Part shown: one piece after another, positions 8,025-23,150 of the stretch
How the letters are laid out: each line of letters begins with the position of its first letter
How positions within the stretch are numbered: position 1 is the first letter of the stretch
NCBI RefSeq assembly: GCF_002777915.1
Contig: NZ_NJGE01000004.1
Location: forward strand, 92,404-156,403
Source: Bartonella tribocorum
GTDB lineage: Bacteria > Pseudomonadota > Alphaproteobacteria > Rhizobiales > Rhizobiaceae
Reading direction: 5' to 3'
DNA length: 64,000 nucleotides
Program-made: the position numbers and the translations under genes
The notes under the pieces: generated by a model
What the model saw: only the letters and a program-made list of their open reading frames with translations
Told to the model about the DNA's origin: nothing
Databases searched by the model: none

Positions 8025-10729
8025 GTGTTTTTGCACGTAAACTTTTTGGTTCAGCTCATGAGAGACGTCTCAAGGCACTCCGCCAAAAAGTTGCACAAAT
8101 TAATGCTTTGGAAGAACAGTTCGTAAAATTAAGTGATGAACAGCTTTGCCAAAAAACAGATGCTTTTCGTAAACGCCTTAGTGAAGGTGAAAGTGTTGAT
8201 GTACTCTTACCGGAAGCATTCGCAACGGTTCGTGAAGCCGCAAAACGTGTTTATGATATGCGTCCTTTTGACGTACAGCTTATTGGTGGGATGGTTCTTC
8301 ACGACTGTGGTATCGCTGAAATGCGTACAGGTGAAGGTAAAACATTAATGGCAACCCTGCCAATTTATCTCAACGCATTAGAAGGTAAAGGCGTTCATGT
8401 TGTAACAGTAAACGATTATCTCGCCAGTCGTGATGCTGAAACAATGGGAAAAATTTTTAGTTTTCTAGGGCTTACAACGGGTGTGATTCTTCATGATCTT
8501 GATAGCGATGCCCGCCGAGAAGCCTATGCATGTGACATCACCTATGCAACAAATAATGAACTAGGTTTTGATTATTTGCGCGATAATATGGCTTTCGATC
8601 ATAATCAAATGGTTCAACGAGGACATCATTACGCAATTGTCGATGAAGTGGATTCTATCCTCATTGATGAAGCGCGTACTCCCCTTATTATTTCTGGTCC
8701 TCTAGAAGATCGTACTGACTTTTATAACCTTATTGATACATTTATTCCTGCTTTAATTCCAGAAGACTATGAAATAGATGAAAAACAAAAGACAACGACC
8801 TTTACTGAAGTTGGTACTGAAAAAATTGAAAAAATGCTTGAACAGGCAGGGTATCTTAAAGGTGAAAGTCTTTATGACATAGAAAATGTCGCTATCGTTC
8901 ATCATGTTAATAATGCTCTAAAAGCCCATAAACTTTTTGTTCGCGATAAAGATTATATTGTGCGCAATGATGAAATTGTTATCATTGACGAATTTACAGG
9001 CCGAATGATGCCTGGACGTCGTTATTCTGAAGGACTTCATCAAGCCTTAGAAGCTAAAGAGCGTGTTGCTATCCAACCAGAAAATCAGACACTTGCTTCC
9101 ATCACTTTCCAAAATTATTTCCGTATGTATAGAAAACTATCTGGAATGACTGGAACTGCAACAACAGAAGCCGAAGAATTCAGAAATATTTATGGTCTTG
9201 ACGTTGTCGAAGTTCCTACCAATTTACCCGTACAACGTCTTGACGAAGATGATGAAATTTACCGAACAGCAGAAGAGAAATATCGGGCAATTGTGCGTGA
9301 TATCCGTCAAGCGCACGAAAAAAAACAGCCTATTCTTGTTGGCACAACCTCTATTGAAAAGTCAGAACAATTGGCAGAGCGTTTACGAAAAGAAGGCATT
9401 ACCGATTTTAGAGTTTTAAATGCTCGCTATCACGAGCAAGAAGCATACATCATTGCACAAGCAGGCGTTCCTGGAGCTCTCACCATCGCAACCAACATGG
9501 CAGGACGCGGTACGGATATACAGCTTGGTGGTAATGTTGACATGCGTATCCGACAAGAATTACAGGATATCCCCGAAGGACCAGAGCGAACGGCTAAAAT
9601 TGAAGAAATCAAAAAAGATGTCAAACAACTTAAAGAAAAAGCTTTAGCGGCTGGAGGGCTTTACGTTATCGCGACTGAACGTCATGAAAGCCGCCGTATT
9701 GATAACCAGCTTCGTGGACGTTCTGGGCGTCAAGGCGATCCCGGTCGCTCAAAGTTCTTTCTTTCTCTTCAAGATGATCTTATGCGTATCTTCGGTTCCA
9801 ACCGTATGGATAGTATGCTGCAAAAACTTGGATTGAAAGAAAATGAGGCTATTATCCATCCGTGGATTAATAAAGCCCTTGAAAAAGCACAAAAAAAGGT
9901 CGAAGCACGGAACTTTGAAATTCGTAAAAATCTGCTAAAATATGATGATGTCATGAATGATCAACGCAAGGTTATTTTTGAACAGCGTATGGAGGTCATG
10001 AATGCAGATGATTTATCAGAAATGATCCATGAAATGCGCAATGAAGTCGTGGAAGATCTTGTAGAGACTTATATTCCCTCTGGAACATATTCTGAAAAAT
10101 GGGATGTAAAAGCTCTCGAAGAGGAACTTAAACAACTCTTTAATCTTGAGCTTCCTGTGGAAGAATGGGCAAAAGAAGATGGAATTGCCGAGGAACAAAT
10201 TTTAGAGCGTATCTTGGATGCTGTTACAAAACTTGAAAATGAGCGTACTGAACGCTACTCTCCAGAGGTTATGGCTTATTTTCACAAAGCAGTATTGCTC
10301 GAAACTATTGACACGCTATGGCGTGAAAATCTGGTTAGTTTAGACCATTTGCGTTCTGTTGTTGGTTTTCGTGGTTACGCACAGCGAGATCCACTCAATG
10401 AGTATAAGACAGAATCTTTTGAACTCTTTCAAAGTATGTTGAGAAATTTGCGCCGAATTGTTATTTCTAAACTTATGCGCTTTGAAATTATTCAACAACC
10501 TACCGAGCCATCCATGCCTGAACAAACTGGTGCTGATTCTTCTGTTTTTAATGATCAAAATCAAGAAAATGGTCCACCCTTATGGGCACGATCACAAGAA
10601 AATAGGTTTGTTAATCCAAAAGACCGTGACCCCAACGATGTAACCACATGGGGAAAAGTTGGACGCAATGAACGTTGTCCTTGCGGTTCAGAGAAAAAAT
10701 ACAAACATTGTCATGGTGCCTTTGTTTGA
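8012..10729 (+). CDS. secA: Preprotein translocase ATPase SecA
   Basis: Motor ATPase that drives unfolded preproteins through SecYEG. The 905-residue protein has Walker A MRTGEGKT at about 104-111, DYLASRDAE, the DEVDS box ([20 protein letters not shown]), motif GTTSIEKSE, helicase motif [13 protein letters not shown] and the C-terminal zinc motif [14 protein letters not shown] at about 888-901 that binds SecB and phospholipid. Length is normal for the family. The start follows a GGG-containing site. It is transcribed away from the periplasmic parvulin and is followed at once by a Fur-family gene. Confidence 0.97.
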   Translation: MVSLGVFARKLFGSAHERRLKALRQKVAQINALEEQFVKLSDEQLCQKTDAFRKRLSEGESVDVLLPEAFATVREAAKRVYDMRPFDVQLIGGMVLHDCGIAEMRTGEGKTLMATLPIYLNALEGKGVHVVTVNDYLASRDAETMGKIFSFLGLTTGVILHDLDSDARREAYACDITYATNNELGFDYLRDNMAFDHNQMVQRGHHYAIVDEVDSILIDEARTPLIISGPLEDRTDFYNLIDTFIPALIPEDYEIDEKQKTTTFTEVGTEKIEKMLEQAGYLKGESLYDIENVAIVHHVNNALKAHKLFVRDKDYIVRNDEIVIIDEFTGRMMPGRRYSEGLHQALEAKERVAIQPENQTLASITFQNYFRMYRKLSGMTGTATTEAEEFRNIYGLDVVEVPTNLPVQRLDEDDEIYRTAEEKYRAIVRDIRQAHEKKQPILVGTTSIEKSEQLAERLRKEGITDFRVLNARYHEQEAYIIAQAGVPGALTIATNMAGRGTDIQLGGNVDMRIRQELQDIPEGPERTAKIEEIKKDVKQLKEKALAAGGLYVIATERHESRRIDNQLRGRSGRQGDPGRSKFFLSLQDDLMRIFGSNRMDSMLQKLGLKENEAIIHPWINKALEKAQKKVEARNFEIRKNLLKYDDVMNDQRKVIFEQRMEVMNADDLSEMIHEMRNEVVEDLVETYIPSGTYSEKWDVKALEEELKQLFNLELPVEEWAKEDGIAEEQILERILDAVTKLENERTERYSPEVMAYFHKAVLLETIDTLWRENLVSLDHLRSVVGFRGYAQRDPLNEYKTESFELFQSMLRNLRRIVISKLMRFEIIQQPTEPSMPEQTGADSSVFNDQNQENGPPLWARSQENRFVNPKDRDPNDVTTWGKVGRNERCPCGSEKKYKHCHGAFV

Positions 10730-10739
10730 AAAGCAAACA

Positions 10740-11159
10740 ATGAAGATGAATAAAAAGCGAAACTATGAGCAAGAATTGCGCACAGCTGGTTTAAGAGTAA
10801 CGCGCCAACGGCGTGTTATTCTTGATATTTTGGCTGATACAAATGATCATCCTAATGCATTTGAGATTTTTGAGCGTGCAAATAAGATAGATTCGAGTAT
10901 TTCACTCTCAACGGTTTATCGAACTATGAAAACATTGGAAGGAAATGGAAAAATTCACCGTCATACCTTTGGTGGTGGCCCATCTCGTTTTGAGCAAGCA
11001 GATGGGCAACATCATGATCATCTCATTGATATAGAAACAGGACAAGTTATCGAATTTCATTCGGATGTTATTGAAAAATTGCAAGAGGAAATTGCAAAAT
11101 CCCTTGGCTATGATATTATTCATCATCGTCTTGAACTTTATGGAAAAAAAAACTCTTAA
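10740..11159 (+). CDS. fur: Fur-family metal-responsive regulator
   Basis: Metal-dependent repressor; a 139-residue Fur fold from the ATG at 10740, ten bases after the secA stop. The winged helix contains [14 protein letters not shown] and [13 protein letters not shown]. The metal-binding dimerisation part has [15 protein letters not shown] and ends HHRLELYG, the pattern of rhizobial Fur/Mur rather than Irr or Zur. Whether it senses iron or manganese cannot be told from sequence; many rhizobial orthologues answer to manganese. The frame extends upstream into secA, but no ribosome site supports those starts. Confidence 0.85.
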   Translation: MKMNKKRNYEQELRTAGLRVTRQRRVILDILADTNDHPNAFEIFERANKIDSSISLSTVYRTMKTLEGNGKIHRHTFGGGPSRFEQADGQHHDHLIDIETGQVIEFHSDVIEKLQEEIAKSLGYDIIHHRLELYGKKNS

Positions 11160-11380
11160 AAAGATGATATGCCATGAGATGAAGATATCTCAGACAGTTG
11201 CATTTTATAAAAATTTACCTTGAAAATAGAATAGTTTTCATTGGCAAAAAAGCTTTTCTGCTTTATTACCGCTTTTTGTATGATGCTATAGGGTCATTCA
11301 TTGCCAGTGTGATAACAAAAAAGCATTGCAATAAAATATTTGTAAAAAATTGTATTATGAAAAATTAGGCCAATATTATC

Positions 11381-12453
11381 ATGGTTTCTTTGCCACAAGA
11401 TCGCATAAAACAGCTTGAAAAGCGCTTTGAAATAATTGAAAGCCAAATGACGACCAATCCAAATGCTGAAACATACGTGAAATTAGCTTCTGAATACGCA
11501 GAGTTACAACCCGTTATTGCCTCTATACGCGCATTAAATGCTTTTTACGGAGAGATTACAGAATTAGAAACGATTATCAACGATAAACAAACAGATATAG
11601 AAATGCGTAATCTTGCTCAAGAAGAGCTACCGTCATTACATAAAAAAGTAGAGCAACTTGAAAAAGAACTCCAAATTCTGCTTTTGCCTAAAGATGTAGC
11701 AGATGAAAAAAGCGCTATTGTTGAGATTCGAGCAGGAACGGGTGGATCAGAAGCAGCACTTTTTTCTGGTGATCTTTTCCGCATGTATGAACGTTATGCC
11801 CATGCTCACCATTGGAAAGTAGAGGTTATTTCACTCAGTGAGGGGGAAGTTGGGGGATATAAAGAGATTATTGCTACCATCTCAGGAAAAGGTGTCTTTT
11901 CTAAATTAAAATACGAATCAGGTGTCCATCGTGTGCAACGTATCCCTGAAACAGAGACTGGAGGACGTATCCATACATCAGCAGCAACCGTTGCCGTGCT
12001 TCCAGAGGCTGAAGAAATTGATATCGATATTCGTCCTGAAGATATTCGTATCGATACAATGCGTGCATCTGGAGCAGGAGGACAGCATGTCAATACAACA
12101 GATTCAGCTGTTCGTATCACGCATATCCCAACAGGAATCATGGTCGTGCAAGCAGAAAAATCACAACACCAAAACCGTGCACGAGCTCTTCAAATTTTAA
12201 GGGCACGCTTATTCGATATCGAACGACAAAAGGTAGAAAGTGAACGTTCAGCTTCTCGTAAAAGCCAAGTTGGCTCTGGTGATCGTTCAGAACGTATTCG
12301 TACCTATAATTTTCCACAAGGACGTGTCACTGATCACCGTATTAATCTAACCCTGTACAAGCTTGATCGCATTTTAGAAGGAGATCTTGATGAGATTATT
12401 CATGCACTCATTTCAGATCACCAAACAGCACTCCTGATGGAAATGGATAATAA

Positions 12454-12457
<4 letters not shown>
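11381..12457 (+). CDS. prfA: Peptide chain release factor 1
   Basis: Reads UAA and UAG stops and triggers peptidyl-tRNA hydrolysis. The 358-residue protein shows the RF1 codon-recognition tripeptide as PET in [20 protein letters not shown] and the catalytic GGQ in [17 protein letters not shown] at about residues 231-233. Its TGA stop overlaps the TTG start of prmC, whose product methylates the Gln of this GGQ, so the two are translationally coupled. Confidence 0.97.
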
Positions 12458-16434
<3,977 letters not shown>

Positions 16435-16453
<19 letters not shown>

Positions 16454-16833
16454 AATCTTTCCAATCCCTTTTTTACACAAATAACGTCTTCATCAGTGCC
16501 ACGTAGCTCAAAACGATAAAGGCAAGGTACACAACATTTTTCAGCAATGATCTTACTGGCTAAATTATAATAGCGCCCAAAATTGCGATTCCCATTGCCA
16601 ATGACGCCACGAATTAACTTGCGATTCTCAGCTTCATTAAGAAAACGAATAACAGCTTTCGGTACCGCCCCTCTTCCTTCTCCATCTGCATAGGTAGGAA
16701 CAACCAGTACATAAGGTTCACCAACGAATGCAGAGGGATTTCTTTTATCAATTTTGAAGAGTCGTTGACCAAGCTGCAAGACAAAATGTTCTGTATTACC
16801 CGTTGCACTCGAATAATAAACAATGAGCCCCAT
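16435..16833 (-). CDS. nrdI: Ribonucleotide reductase flavodoxin NrdI
   Basis: Small flavodoxin-like FMN protein that supplies oxidant for assembling the dimanganese-tyrosyl radical of NrdF. The 132-residue product has [12 protein letters not shown] as phosphate loop, [15 protein letters not shown] and [15 protein letters not shown], all typical of NrdI. It overlaps nrdH upstream by the TAATG arrangement and nrdE downstream, giving tight coupling within nrdHIEF. Confidence 0.95.
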
Positions 16834-17057
16834 TAAGCACAGAGGCCACTAATCATATCTGGTCTAAAACCAGACCAATGATTCTCACCACAAACAACGA
16901 CAGGAACCTGACGATACCCCAGAGATTGAACAAAACTGTATGCTTGTTCATCACAGGAAATATCAACAACACGATAATGAATGCCTTTTGCATCAAAAGC
17001 ACGGCGTGTAGCATCACATTGAACACAAGATGGTTTGCTATAAATAGTGATCGACAT
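16833..17057 (-). CDS. nrdH: Glutaredoxin-like protein NrdH
   Basis: Electron donor for NrdE. The 74-residue protein has the redox pair CVQC at residues 11-14, ITIYSKPS ahead of it, RQVPVVV, and the NrdH signature WSGFRPDM near the end. ATG at 17057 matches family starts; a TTG three codons upstream is an alternative. It is the first gene of nrdHIEF. Confidence 0.93.
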   Translation of the reverse strand: MSITIYSKPSCVQCDATRRAFDAKGIHYRVVDISCDEQAYSFVQSLGYRQVPVVVCGENHWSGFRPDMISGLCA

Positions 17058-17558
17058 TTTCTTCAACTTTCACAATTCAAAACAATCAACCCTACCTAAG
17101 AGAGTTAATCTAATAATTTTATAGGTACTCAAGAATAACAAACAACAGAAATTGTACGCAAAACGCGCGATTATTTTCAAACAGCACACAGCTTCTTGAA
17201 AATAACGGAATCTCTCATCAAATAACTTCAAAGAATATGATGAGAATAAGCGATTATTCTACAACTTAAATGGAGTTCCCTAGTCATAAAACAACCTTTT
17301 GCTTGGCAAACAATTCCCTCCTGCTGTCTAAAAAACTAACGTTCTAAACCACCGTTTTCAAGAGTTCTGTTTTACTCTTTTACGGCAAAAATCAATTACA
17401 AAAATGAAAAGAAATTCTTCCAAAAGAGATAGCTCAGCAAGAATATCATTATATCCTTGCTCAACAAACTTTTACGATAACGTTGGAAATAACTTAGATA
17501 CCAAACGAAACACACTAACACCCTCTCTTGTGCTTATTTAGAATCACCAATCATTTTG
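17058..17558. other. Long leader/spacer upstream of nrdH
   Basis: About 500 bases without a convincing gene. If the promoter-like region near 17.57-17.60 kb drives nrdHIEF, this would be an unusually long 5' leader. No riboswitch or recognised RNA was identified. Confidence 0.4.
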
Positions 17559-17574
17559 ACACTATATATAGTAT
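17559..17574 (-). promoter_or_regulatory. NrdR-box-like operator with nrd promoter
   Basis: ACACTATATATAGTAT matches the NrdR box consensus acaCwAtATaTwGtgt at 15 of 16 positions. On the minus strand TTGACG at 17595-17590 lies 17 bases before ACTATA, so the box overlaps the expected -10 of a promoter pointing to nrdHIEF. A clear second box at the usual spacing is not seen. NrdR itself is not in the window. Confidence 0.5.
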
Positions 17575-17660
17575 ATACTCTCTCTCTTTCGTCAAGAAAA
17601 ATTCGACCATTATTTTGAATTGTCCACGATCTTCCCACTAAAATACTCAACACACAAAAT

Positions 17661-17707
17661 TATGTAATAATATAACATTTTATTGACAAACGTTATATTA
17701 TTACATA
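17661..17707. promoter_or_regulatory. Perfect 16-bp inverted repeat, probable Zur operator of znu genes
   Basis: TATGTAATAATATAAC at 17661-17676 is the exact reverse complement of GTTATATTATTACATA at 17692-17707, with 15 bases between. A -35-like TTGACA at 17683-17688 lies in the spacer, so a bound repressor would cover the promoter. Each arm resembles an AT-rich alphaproteobacterial Zur site. It ends 24 bases before the zinc-type ABC importer. Confidence 0.6.
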
Positions 17708-17730
17708 GTTATCCAAGATAATAAGCAAAG

Positions 17731-18495
17731 ATGGTATACGTTATGGATCTGCATTTTAAAAAGACAACATTAGGCTATGGGAATAGGATAGCGATCAAGG
17801 GCTTTTCAGCAAAGTTAAAAGCAGGTTCCTTGATCGCAATAACGGGTGATAACGGTGCTGGAAAATCAACATTGCTCAAAGCCATCGCCGGATTGATAAA
17901 ACCTCTTAAAGGGAAAATTACAAAACCTAAAAAAAGCCGCATTGCTTATCTTGCTCAGCAATGTGATATAGACCAAACATTTCCAATTGATGTAAAAACA
18001 CTTGTAAAAACAGGATTATGGTCTTTTTGTGGATTGTGGAAAAATCAGCGTCCTTATGATTCTAAGATTCAGAACGCACTTGAAATGGTCGGCCTCACAG
18101 CACTTGCCAACCGTTCGCTTGAAACATTATCAGGTGGGCAATTACAACGCGCCCTTTTTGCACGTATCATTGTACAAGATGCCGATATTATCTTGCTTGA
18201 CGAACCTTTCAATGGTATCGACCGTAATACTCAAAAAGACCTTCTTGCACTGATCACGTACTGGCAACAGCAAGGACGTACAGTTCTCACAGCACTCCAT
18301 GACCCTTTCGTCGTGCAAGAATTTTTTCCTCAAATGATTCAAATTAATCAACAAAACGCCTTTTATGGAGAAACAACACAGTTTCTCGACAACACCATTC
18401 ACAACGTTATACCTTCCCTCTTCTCAAACTCTTTGTGTATTCGTACACCAAAACAGCACCCTCCTATTAATGATTCTCTCTTTATCAGGTTATAA
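17731..18495 (+). CDS. znuC: Zinc/manganese-type ABC transporter ATPase
   Basis: Energy-coupling ATPase of a metal importer. The 254-residue protein has Walker A GDNGAGKST near residue 40, the ABC signature LSGGQLQRA, Walker B IILLDEPFNGID and the switch His in TALHDP. It heads an operon with a permease three bases downstream and a cluster A-1 binding protein. The metal is inferred as zinc from the His-rich loop of the binding protein and the Zur-like operator; manganese is the alternative. An ATG four codons in is another possible start. Confidence 0.85.
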   Translation: MVYVMDLHFKKTTLGYGNRIAIKGFSAKLKAGSLIAITGDNGAGKSTLLKAIAGLIKPLKGKITKPKKSRIAYLAQQCDIDQTFPIDVKTLVKTGLWSFCGLWKNQRPYDSKIQNALEMVGLTALANRSLETLSGGQLQRALFARIIVQDADIILLDEPFNGIDRNTQKDLLALITYWQQQGRTVLTALHDPFVVQEFFPQMIQINQQNAFYGETTQFLDNTIHNVIPSLFSNSLCIRTPKQHPPINDSLFIRL

Positions 18496-18498
18496 GAC

Positions 18499-19368
18499 GT
18501 GTATGCATTTTTTCTTGCCCCTTTTGTTGATTTCCACTTCATGCAGAATGCCCTTATCGGCTCTATTCTGCTCTCTATTAGCGCTTGTCCTGTTGGTGTA
18601 TTTTTGATGCTCCGTGGAATGAGTTTGACAGGAGATGCTATTTCTCATGCTATTCTTCCTGGTGTTGCAACTGCTTTTCTCATTTGCGGCTTCTCTCTTA
18701 TATCTATGACACTTGGGGGTATTTTTGCTGGTATTATTGTTGCTTTAGCAACCGTTTTAATTTCACGAAATAGCTTTCAGAAAGAAGATGCATCCATGAC
18801 CGTCTTTTATCTTATTGCACTTGCAGCAGGCGTCATTATTATCTCACTGAAAGATTCAACCATTGAACTGCTTCATCTCTTATTTGGATCGGTTCTTGCA
18901 ATTGATACGCAAGCTCTTTGGTTGATCTCTATCATAATGCTGATCACACTCTGCTGCCTTTTTGTTTTTTGGCGTGCGCTTGTTTTAGAAAGTTTTGATC
19001 CCCTCTTTTTTAAATCACTTTCTCCATTGAGTAAATATATTCATATCTCATTGCTTGGACTTGTCGTATTGAATCTGGTTGGAGGCTTTCAATCCCTAGG
19101 AACATTACTTTCCGTTGGCATTATGATGATTCCAGCGATTGCAGCTCGTTTTTGGTTTTCACGCTTAGGCCCTATTTGTGTGCTTTCCACTCTTTTGGGT
19201 ATCATTTCTAGCGTATGTGGTCTTCTGCTTTCTTTTCATCTCTCACTGCCCTCTGGCCCTGCTATCATCATTGCCGCAGGATTTATTTACCTTATTTCCT
19301 GCCTAATAAGTCCACGCGGTTTTATTGTAACATGGTTTCCCCATCTCTTTTATACGTCCTCAATTTAA
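18499..19368 (+). CDS. znuB: Zinc/manganese-type ABC transporter permease
   Basis: Inner-membrane channel of the metal importer. The 289-residue protein is hydrophobic throughout with eight or more predicted helices and has the ABC-3 family landmarks MSLTGDAISHAILPG near the N-terminus and GTLLSVGIMMIPAIAARFW later on. It begins at GTG three bases after the znuC stop, so the two are coupled. The binding protein follows 10 bases downstream. Confidence 0.88.
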   Translation: MYAFFLAPFVDFHFMQNALIGSILLSISACPVGVFLMLRGMSLTGDAISHAILPGVATAFLICGFSLISMTLGGIFAGIIVALATVLISRNSFQKEDASMTVFYLIALAAGVIIISLKDSTIELLHLLFGSVLAIDTQALWLISIIMLITLCCLFVFWRALVLESFDPLFFKSLSPLSKYIHISLLGLVVLNLVGGFQSLGTLLSVGIMMIPAIAARFWFSRLGPICVLSTLLGIISSVCGLLLSFHLSLPSGPAIIIAAGFIYLISCLISPRGFIVTWFPHLFYTSSI

Positions 19369-19378
19369 GGAAAAAATT

Positions 19379-20299
19379 ATGTCTAAATTTACTCAAAAAT
19401 TTGTTCTGCTTAGTGCTTTATTATTTGCCTTTTCTCCCTTTTCTGCTTCTGCGCACAATAAAATAAAAGTTGTTGCAAGCTTTTCTATTCTTGCAGATCT
19501 CGTAAAAAATGTAGCAGGCAACAATATCTCTATGACCACTTTTGTAGGACCCAATGCGAATACCCATACTTATGAACCCACCCCCCACGATGCTCAAGCT
19601 CTTAGAAACGCTCAGATTATTTTTATCAACGGACTTCATTTAGAGGGATTCATTGACCGCCTCATCACAGCAAGCGGTACAAAAGCACTTCTTGTCGAGG
19701 TTAGCGCTAATATTCCTCCCCTCGAAATGAAACATCAAGAACATGATGCTCATCACCACCATCACAGTATTATTGATCCGCATGCTTGGCAAACAATTCC
19801 CAATGTCGAAATCTATGTGAAGAATATCGCTGCTGCTTTTTGTAAAATTGATTCACAATCTTGTACACGCTACAATAAAAATGCCGAAACCTACATCAAA
19901 AAACTTAAAACAGCACAAGATGCCCTAAAAGCAAAAATTGCAACCATCCCTCAAGATAAACGTATTATTATCACATCTCATGATGCTTTTGGCTATTTTG
20001 CCAAAGAATATGGCTTTACTATCCTTGCGCCTCAAAGCGCTTCAACAGAAGCTGAAGCAACCGCAGCTGATGTTGCTAAACTTATCAAACAAATTAAAGC
20101 GAATAAAGCAGCAGCATTGTTCGTTGAAAATATCTCTAATCCCCGTCTCATAAAACAAATTTCAAAAGAAACAGGTTTAAAAATTGGTGGAACCCTTTAT
20201 TCTGATGCATTGTCAAACGAAAATGGTCCTGCCGCAACTTATCTCGATATGATGGAGCATAATGTGAATACCATCATTAATGCCATCACTAAACATTAA
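19379..20299 (+). CDS. znuA: Zinc/manganese-type periplasmic binding protein
   Basis: Cluster A-1 (ZnuA/TroA-like) metal receptor of 306 residues. It has a signal peptide with cleavage expected after SASA. Likely metal ligands are His in NTHTYEPTP, His in IDPHAWQ and His in TSHDAFGYFAKEYG. Between the first two lies a His/Asp-rich loop HQEHDAHHHHHS, a feature of zinc receptors that gathers zinc. AAGG lies before the start. It completes the importer operon and is followed by a stem-loop at 20412. Confidence 0.88.
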   Translation: MSKFTQKFVLLSALLFAFSPFSASAHNKIKVVASFSILADLVKNVAGNNISMTTFVGPNANTHTYEPTPHDAQALRNAQIIFINGLHLEGFIDRLITASGTKALLVEVSANIPPLEMKHQEHDAHHHHHSIIDPHAWQTIPNVEIYVKNIAAAFCKIDSQSCTRYNKNAETYIKKLKTAQDALKAKIATIPQDKRIIITSHDAFGYFAKEYGFTILAPQSASTEAEATAADVAKLIKQIKANKAAALFVENISNPRLIKQISKETGLKIGGTLYSDALSNENGPAATYLDMMEHNVNTIINAITKH

Positions 20300-20411
20300 A
20301 AATCTTTTTATAGAAGAAAAAAGTTCATAAAGTTACAAGCCCATGGTTATATTAAAAAATGATATGAAATAAAGTTAATTTTACAGAACAAATTTATACT
20401 CTATAGATGTT

Positions 20412-20447
20412 GAGATAGATAAAACCATAAGTGGATTTATCTATCTC
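20412..20447 (+). terminator. Stem-loop after the znu operon
   Basis: GAGATAGATAAA at 20412-20423 pairs perfectly with TTTATCTATCTC at 20436-20447. There is no clear T-run on the plus strand, so it may protect the 3' end or end transcription weakly. Confidence 0.45.
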
Positions 20448-20562
20448 ATGTCATGGAGCTCAAACTGCAAAAATTATCATGCTCTATTTACAACGTTTCT
20501 TTTGCAATAACTCTCAATACTTGGAACAATTCATAAGAAATATTTTAAGCCCTTTCTTAAAT

Positions 20563-20725
20563 ATTTTATCCACACAGCCCTTTCCGCTTGTAACGGCAAG
20601 CGAATAATTTTGATTGCTTCAACATGGAACAGATTTGAAATGAGGAAACTTATGGTTTTCGGGATTCTCATTCAACACTCAAAATAGTGAATTATCATTA
20701 TAAATCAATCTATTGTTGTTAAATA
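20563..20725. repeat. Degenerate intergenic repeat, copy B
   Basis: Contains TTATCCACACAG, then GGCAAGCGAATAATTTTGAT and later GAATTATCATTATAAATCAA. It aligns by eye to copy C at 26.4 kb over roughly 140 bases and more weakly to copies A and D. Two small palindromes follow: ACGTAC/GTACGT at 20728-20747 and ACTATTC-A-GAATAGT at 20748-20762. Confidence 0.5.
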
Positions 20726-20762
20726 AAACGTACTTATTCTTGTACGTACTATTCAGAATAGT

Positions 20763-21239
20763 GTCCTGTTTTTATGGATAAAATAGATCTTTATATCACT
20801 GATCAAAGCTAAGATATGGAGTACCTAACGCCACCATTTGTGAATAATTTTTTCTCTTTATTTTTCTTATGCATTCTTTATAAAATATATAAATTATCTC
20901 ATCAGAAAATAAATGATAAGATATTGTTACTCATGAATAAAACACTTTTTTTAATCAGCAAAAATATGATTAATAAATTATTGTTATTCATATTAATTGC
21001 AATGAAAAAACTTTATTATGTTTAAAAAATGATCTTCTTAAAACCGTAAAAGGATAGAATGTCTTCATATGCGTATTTCAACACGCTTGGTATCATGTGA
21101 CAACGCATCATAACAAAAAATTTTAATTTTTTTGATCTCACCGGTTACACTCTGATTTTGTGAATGTAATTGAGAGAGCCAAAATATAATACTATCATAA
21201 TGCAGCATAAAAAAAGTATTATCACATCAATTATAATGT
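20763..21239. other. Gene-poor spacer
   Basis: Very AT-rich. A 69-codon open frame at 20816 has no ribosome site or family likeness and is not called. Nothing else is recognised before the ugpC stop. Confidence 0.5.
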
Positions 21240-22286
21240 TTACTTATTCCCTGTTCGCTTTCCAGTGTTTTTGTTAAACGTATGAAAATTTTGGTGAGCG
21301 ACAGTGAAACTGAGTTTTTGACCATAGTCTTGTGTCAAGCGTTCTTTTATTTCAATCGTAAAAATGAGATCATTCCAACGCGTTAAGACATGGCAACCTG
21401 TTCCAATCGGCTTGATAAGCTCAATTTGTGTGTGGAAGACAGGTCCTTTATCTGGGTGTTCGCCCAATAAAATTATTTCGGGTCTGAAAGCTAAAAGATC
21501 AGTTTCTTCGCTATAGGCAAATGAATGGCCTAAATGTTGTTCTAGAACATGACGATCAAGAAAATTCATCGGTGGAGAACCGATAAAATCTGCAACAAAT
21601 GTGGTTGCTGGCGTATCGTAAATTTCCATTGGTGTTCCAATTTGCTCGATAGCTCCTTTATTCAAAACGACTATTCTATCAGCTAATGTCATGGCTTCTA
21701 GTTGATCATGGGTAACATAAAGACTGGTTGTTCCTAATGAACGCTGTAGCGTTTTTATCTCAATACACATTTGCGCCCGTAATTTTGCATCAAGATTTGA
21801 AAGAGGTTCATCAAAGAGAAAAACACGGGGTTGACGTACAATCACACGTCCCATTGCAACGCGCTGGCGTTGTCCCCCTGATAACTGTCGTGGTTTACGA
21901 TCAAGAAATGGTTCTATCTCCAAAAGCTTTGCCGCATGTGCGATGCGTTTTTTTATTTCTTCTTTAGGCGTTTTACGATTTTTAAGACCATATTCTAAGT
22001 TTCCACGAACTGTCATATGAGGATAAAGGGCATAATTTTGAAAAACCATAGCAATATCACGATCAGCTGGTTCACGATCATTGATACGTTCGTTATCAAT
22101 ACATAATTCACCTGAGGTTACTTGTTCAAGTCCTGCAATAATACGTAACAACGTTGATTTTCCGCATCCTGAAGGACCAACAAGAACAAGAAGCTCTTTA
22201 TCAGCAACAGTTAAGTTTAAGTCATCAATAACCAGAATGCCGTTGTCATATCGTTTTTTTATATTTGATAACTGGATGATGGCCAC
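21240..22286 (-). CDS. ugpC: sn-Glycerol-3-phosphate ABC transporter ATPase
   Basis: ATPase of the glycerol-3-phosphate/glycerophosphodiester importer. The 348-residue protein has Walker [10 protein letters not shown] near residue 37, ABC signature [13 protein letters not shown], Walker [17 protein letters not shown] and a C-terminal OB-type regulatory domain ([11 protein letters not shown]). It begins at GTG two bases after ugpE and is the last gene of ugpBAEC. The MalK-like family is broad, so the substrate comes from the operon context. Confidence 0.92.
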   Translation of the reverse strand: MAIIQLSNIKKRYDNGILVIDDLNLTVADKELLVLVGPSGCGKSTLLRIIAGLEQVTSGELCIDNERINDREPADRDIAMVFQNYALYPHMTVRGNLEYGLKNRKTPKEEIKKRIAHAAKLLEIEPFLDRKPRQLSGGQRQRVAMGRVIVRQPRVFLFDEPLSNLDAKLRAQMCIEIKTLQRSLGTTSLYVTHDQLEAMTLADRIVVLNKGAIEQIGTPMEIYDTPATTFVADFIGSPPMNFLDRHVLEQHLGHSFAYSEETDLLAFRPEIILLGEHPDKGPVFHTQIELIKPIGTGCHVLTRWNDLIFTIEIKERLTQDYGQKLSFTVAHQNFHTFNKNTGKRTGNK

Positions 22287-22288
22287 AA

Positions 22289-23140
22289 TTACTTCTCCGT
22301 TTCAATAAGACCTTTGATAAAAAGCCGCTGCATGAAGATAACAACAAGAACAGGTGGTACCATGGCAACGACCGATACTGCCATGAGGATATTCCATTGA
22401 GGATCATGTTGTAGTGATTCGACAACAAGTTGTTTTAAAATAATAAGGATCGTTTGATGATTTTGATCCGTTGTGATGATAAGAGGCCAGAGATATTGTA
22501 TCCATCCATAAATAAACATAATGATAAATAAAGCAGCAATATTGCTTTTGCTGAGAGGAAGGAGAATATCCTTAAAAAACTTAAATGGTCCTGCACCATC
22601 AACACGTGCTGCCTCTAAGAGTTCATCAGGAACAGTCAAAAAAAACTGGCGAAATAAAAATGTAGCGGTTGCAGATGCAATAAGTGGGATAATCATTCCA
22701 CTATAGGTGTTGATCATCCCCAATTTCGCAACAACCTCATAGGTTGGAAGAATACGAACTTCAACAGGAAGCATCAATGTAACAAAAATAAGAACAAAAG
22801 CCGTTTTTCGGAAGGGAAAACGCATGTAGACGATTGCATAAGCAGACAAAAGTGAAATAATAATTTTTCCAATACTAATTCCAAAAGCCATAATGAGTGA
22901 ATTCATTAAAAGTGGCAAAAGGTTAGGTAGACCACGCTGTGAAAGGCCATTACCAAAAATCGTTTTATAATTTTCCAGAGCGTATTCCCCTGGTAAAAGA
23001 GGAAGTGTTCCTGAATTAAATGCTGCTGAACTATGAGTTGATGCAATGATCGCAACATAAACTGGAAAACAAATAATGATAATGCCAACAATGAGCGTAA
23101 TATGGGTTAGAAATTTCAAAACAGGGCGATTTTCAACCAT
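22289..23140 (-). CDS. ugpE: sn-Glycerol-3-phosphate ABC transporter permease UgpE
   Basis: One of two inner-membrane channel subunits. The 283-residue protein has six hydrophobic segments and the permease EAA loop [20 protein letters not shown]. The frame is open to 23173 but ATG at 23140 has AGGAAA nine bases upstream and follows the ugpA stop by ten bases; its length then matches known UgpE. Confidence 0.92.
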   Translation of the reverse strand: MVENRPVLKFLTHITLIVGIIIICFPVYVAIIASTHSSAAFNSGTLPLLPGEYALENYKTIFGNGLSQRGLPNLLPLLMNSLIMAFGISIGKIIISLLSAYAIVYMRFPFRKTAFVLIFVTLMLPVEVRILPTYEVVAKLGMINTYSGMIIPLIASATATFLFRQFFLTVPDELLEAARVDGAGPFKFFKDILLPLSKSNIAALFIIMFIYGWIQYLWPLIITTDQNHQTILIILKQLVVESLQHDPQWNILMAVSVVAMVPPVLVVIFMQRLFIKGLIETEK

Positions 23141-23150
23141 AATTTGTTTC

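Noticed and set aside
11806..12141. 111-codon open frame opposite prfA
   Set aside because: Antisense to the conserved GGQ region of RF1; composition is a mirror of that gene.
20816..21025. 69-codon hydrophobic open frame
   Set aside because: Very AT-rich sequence gives Phe/Leu/Ile/Lys by chance; no ribosome site.
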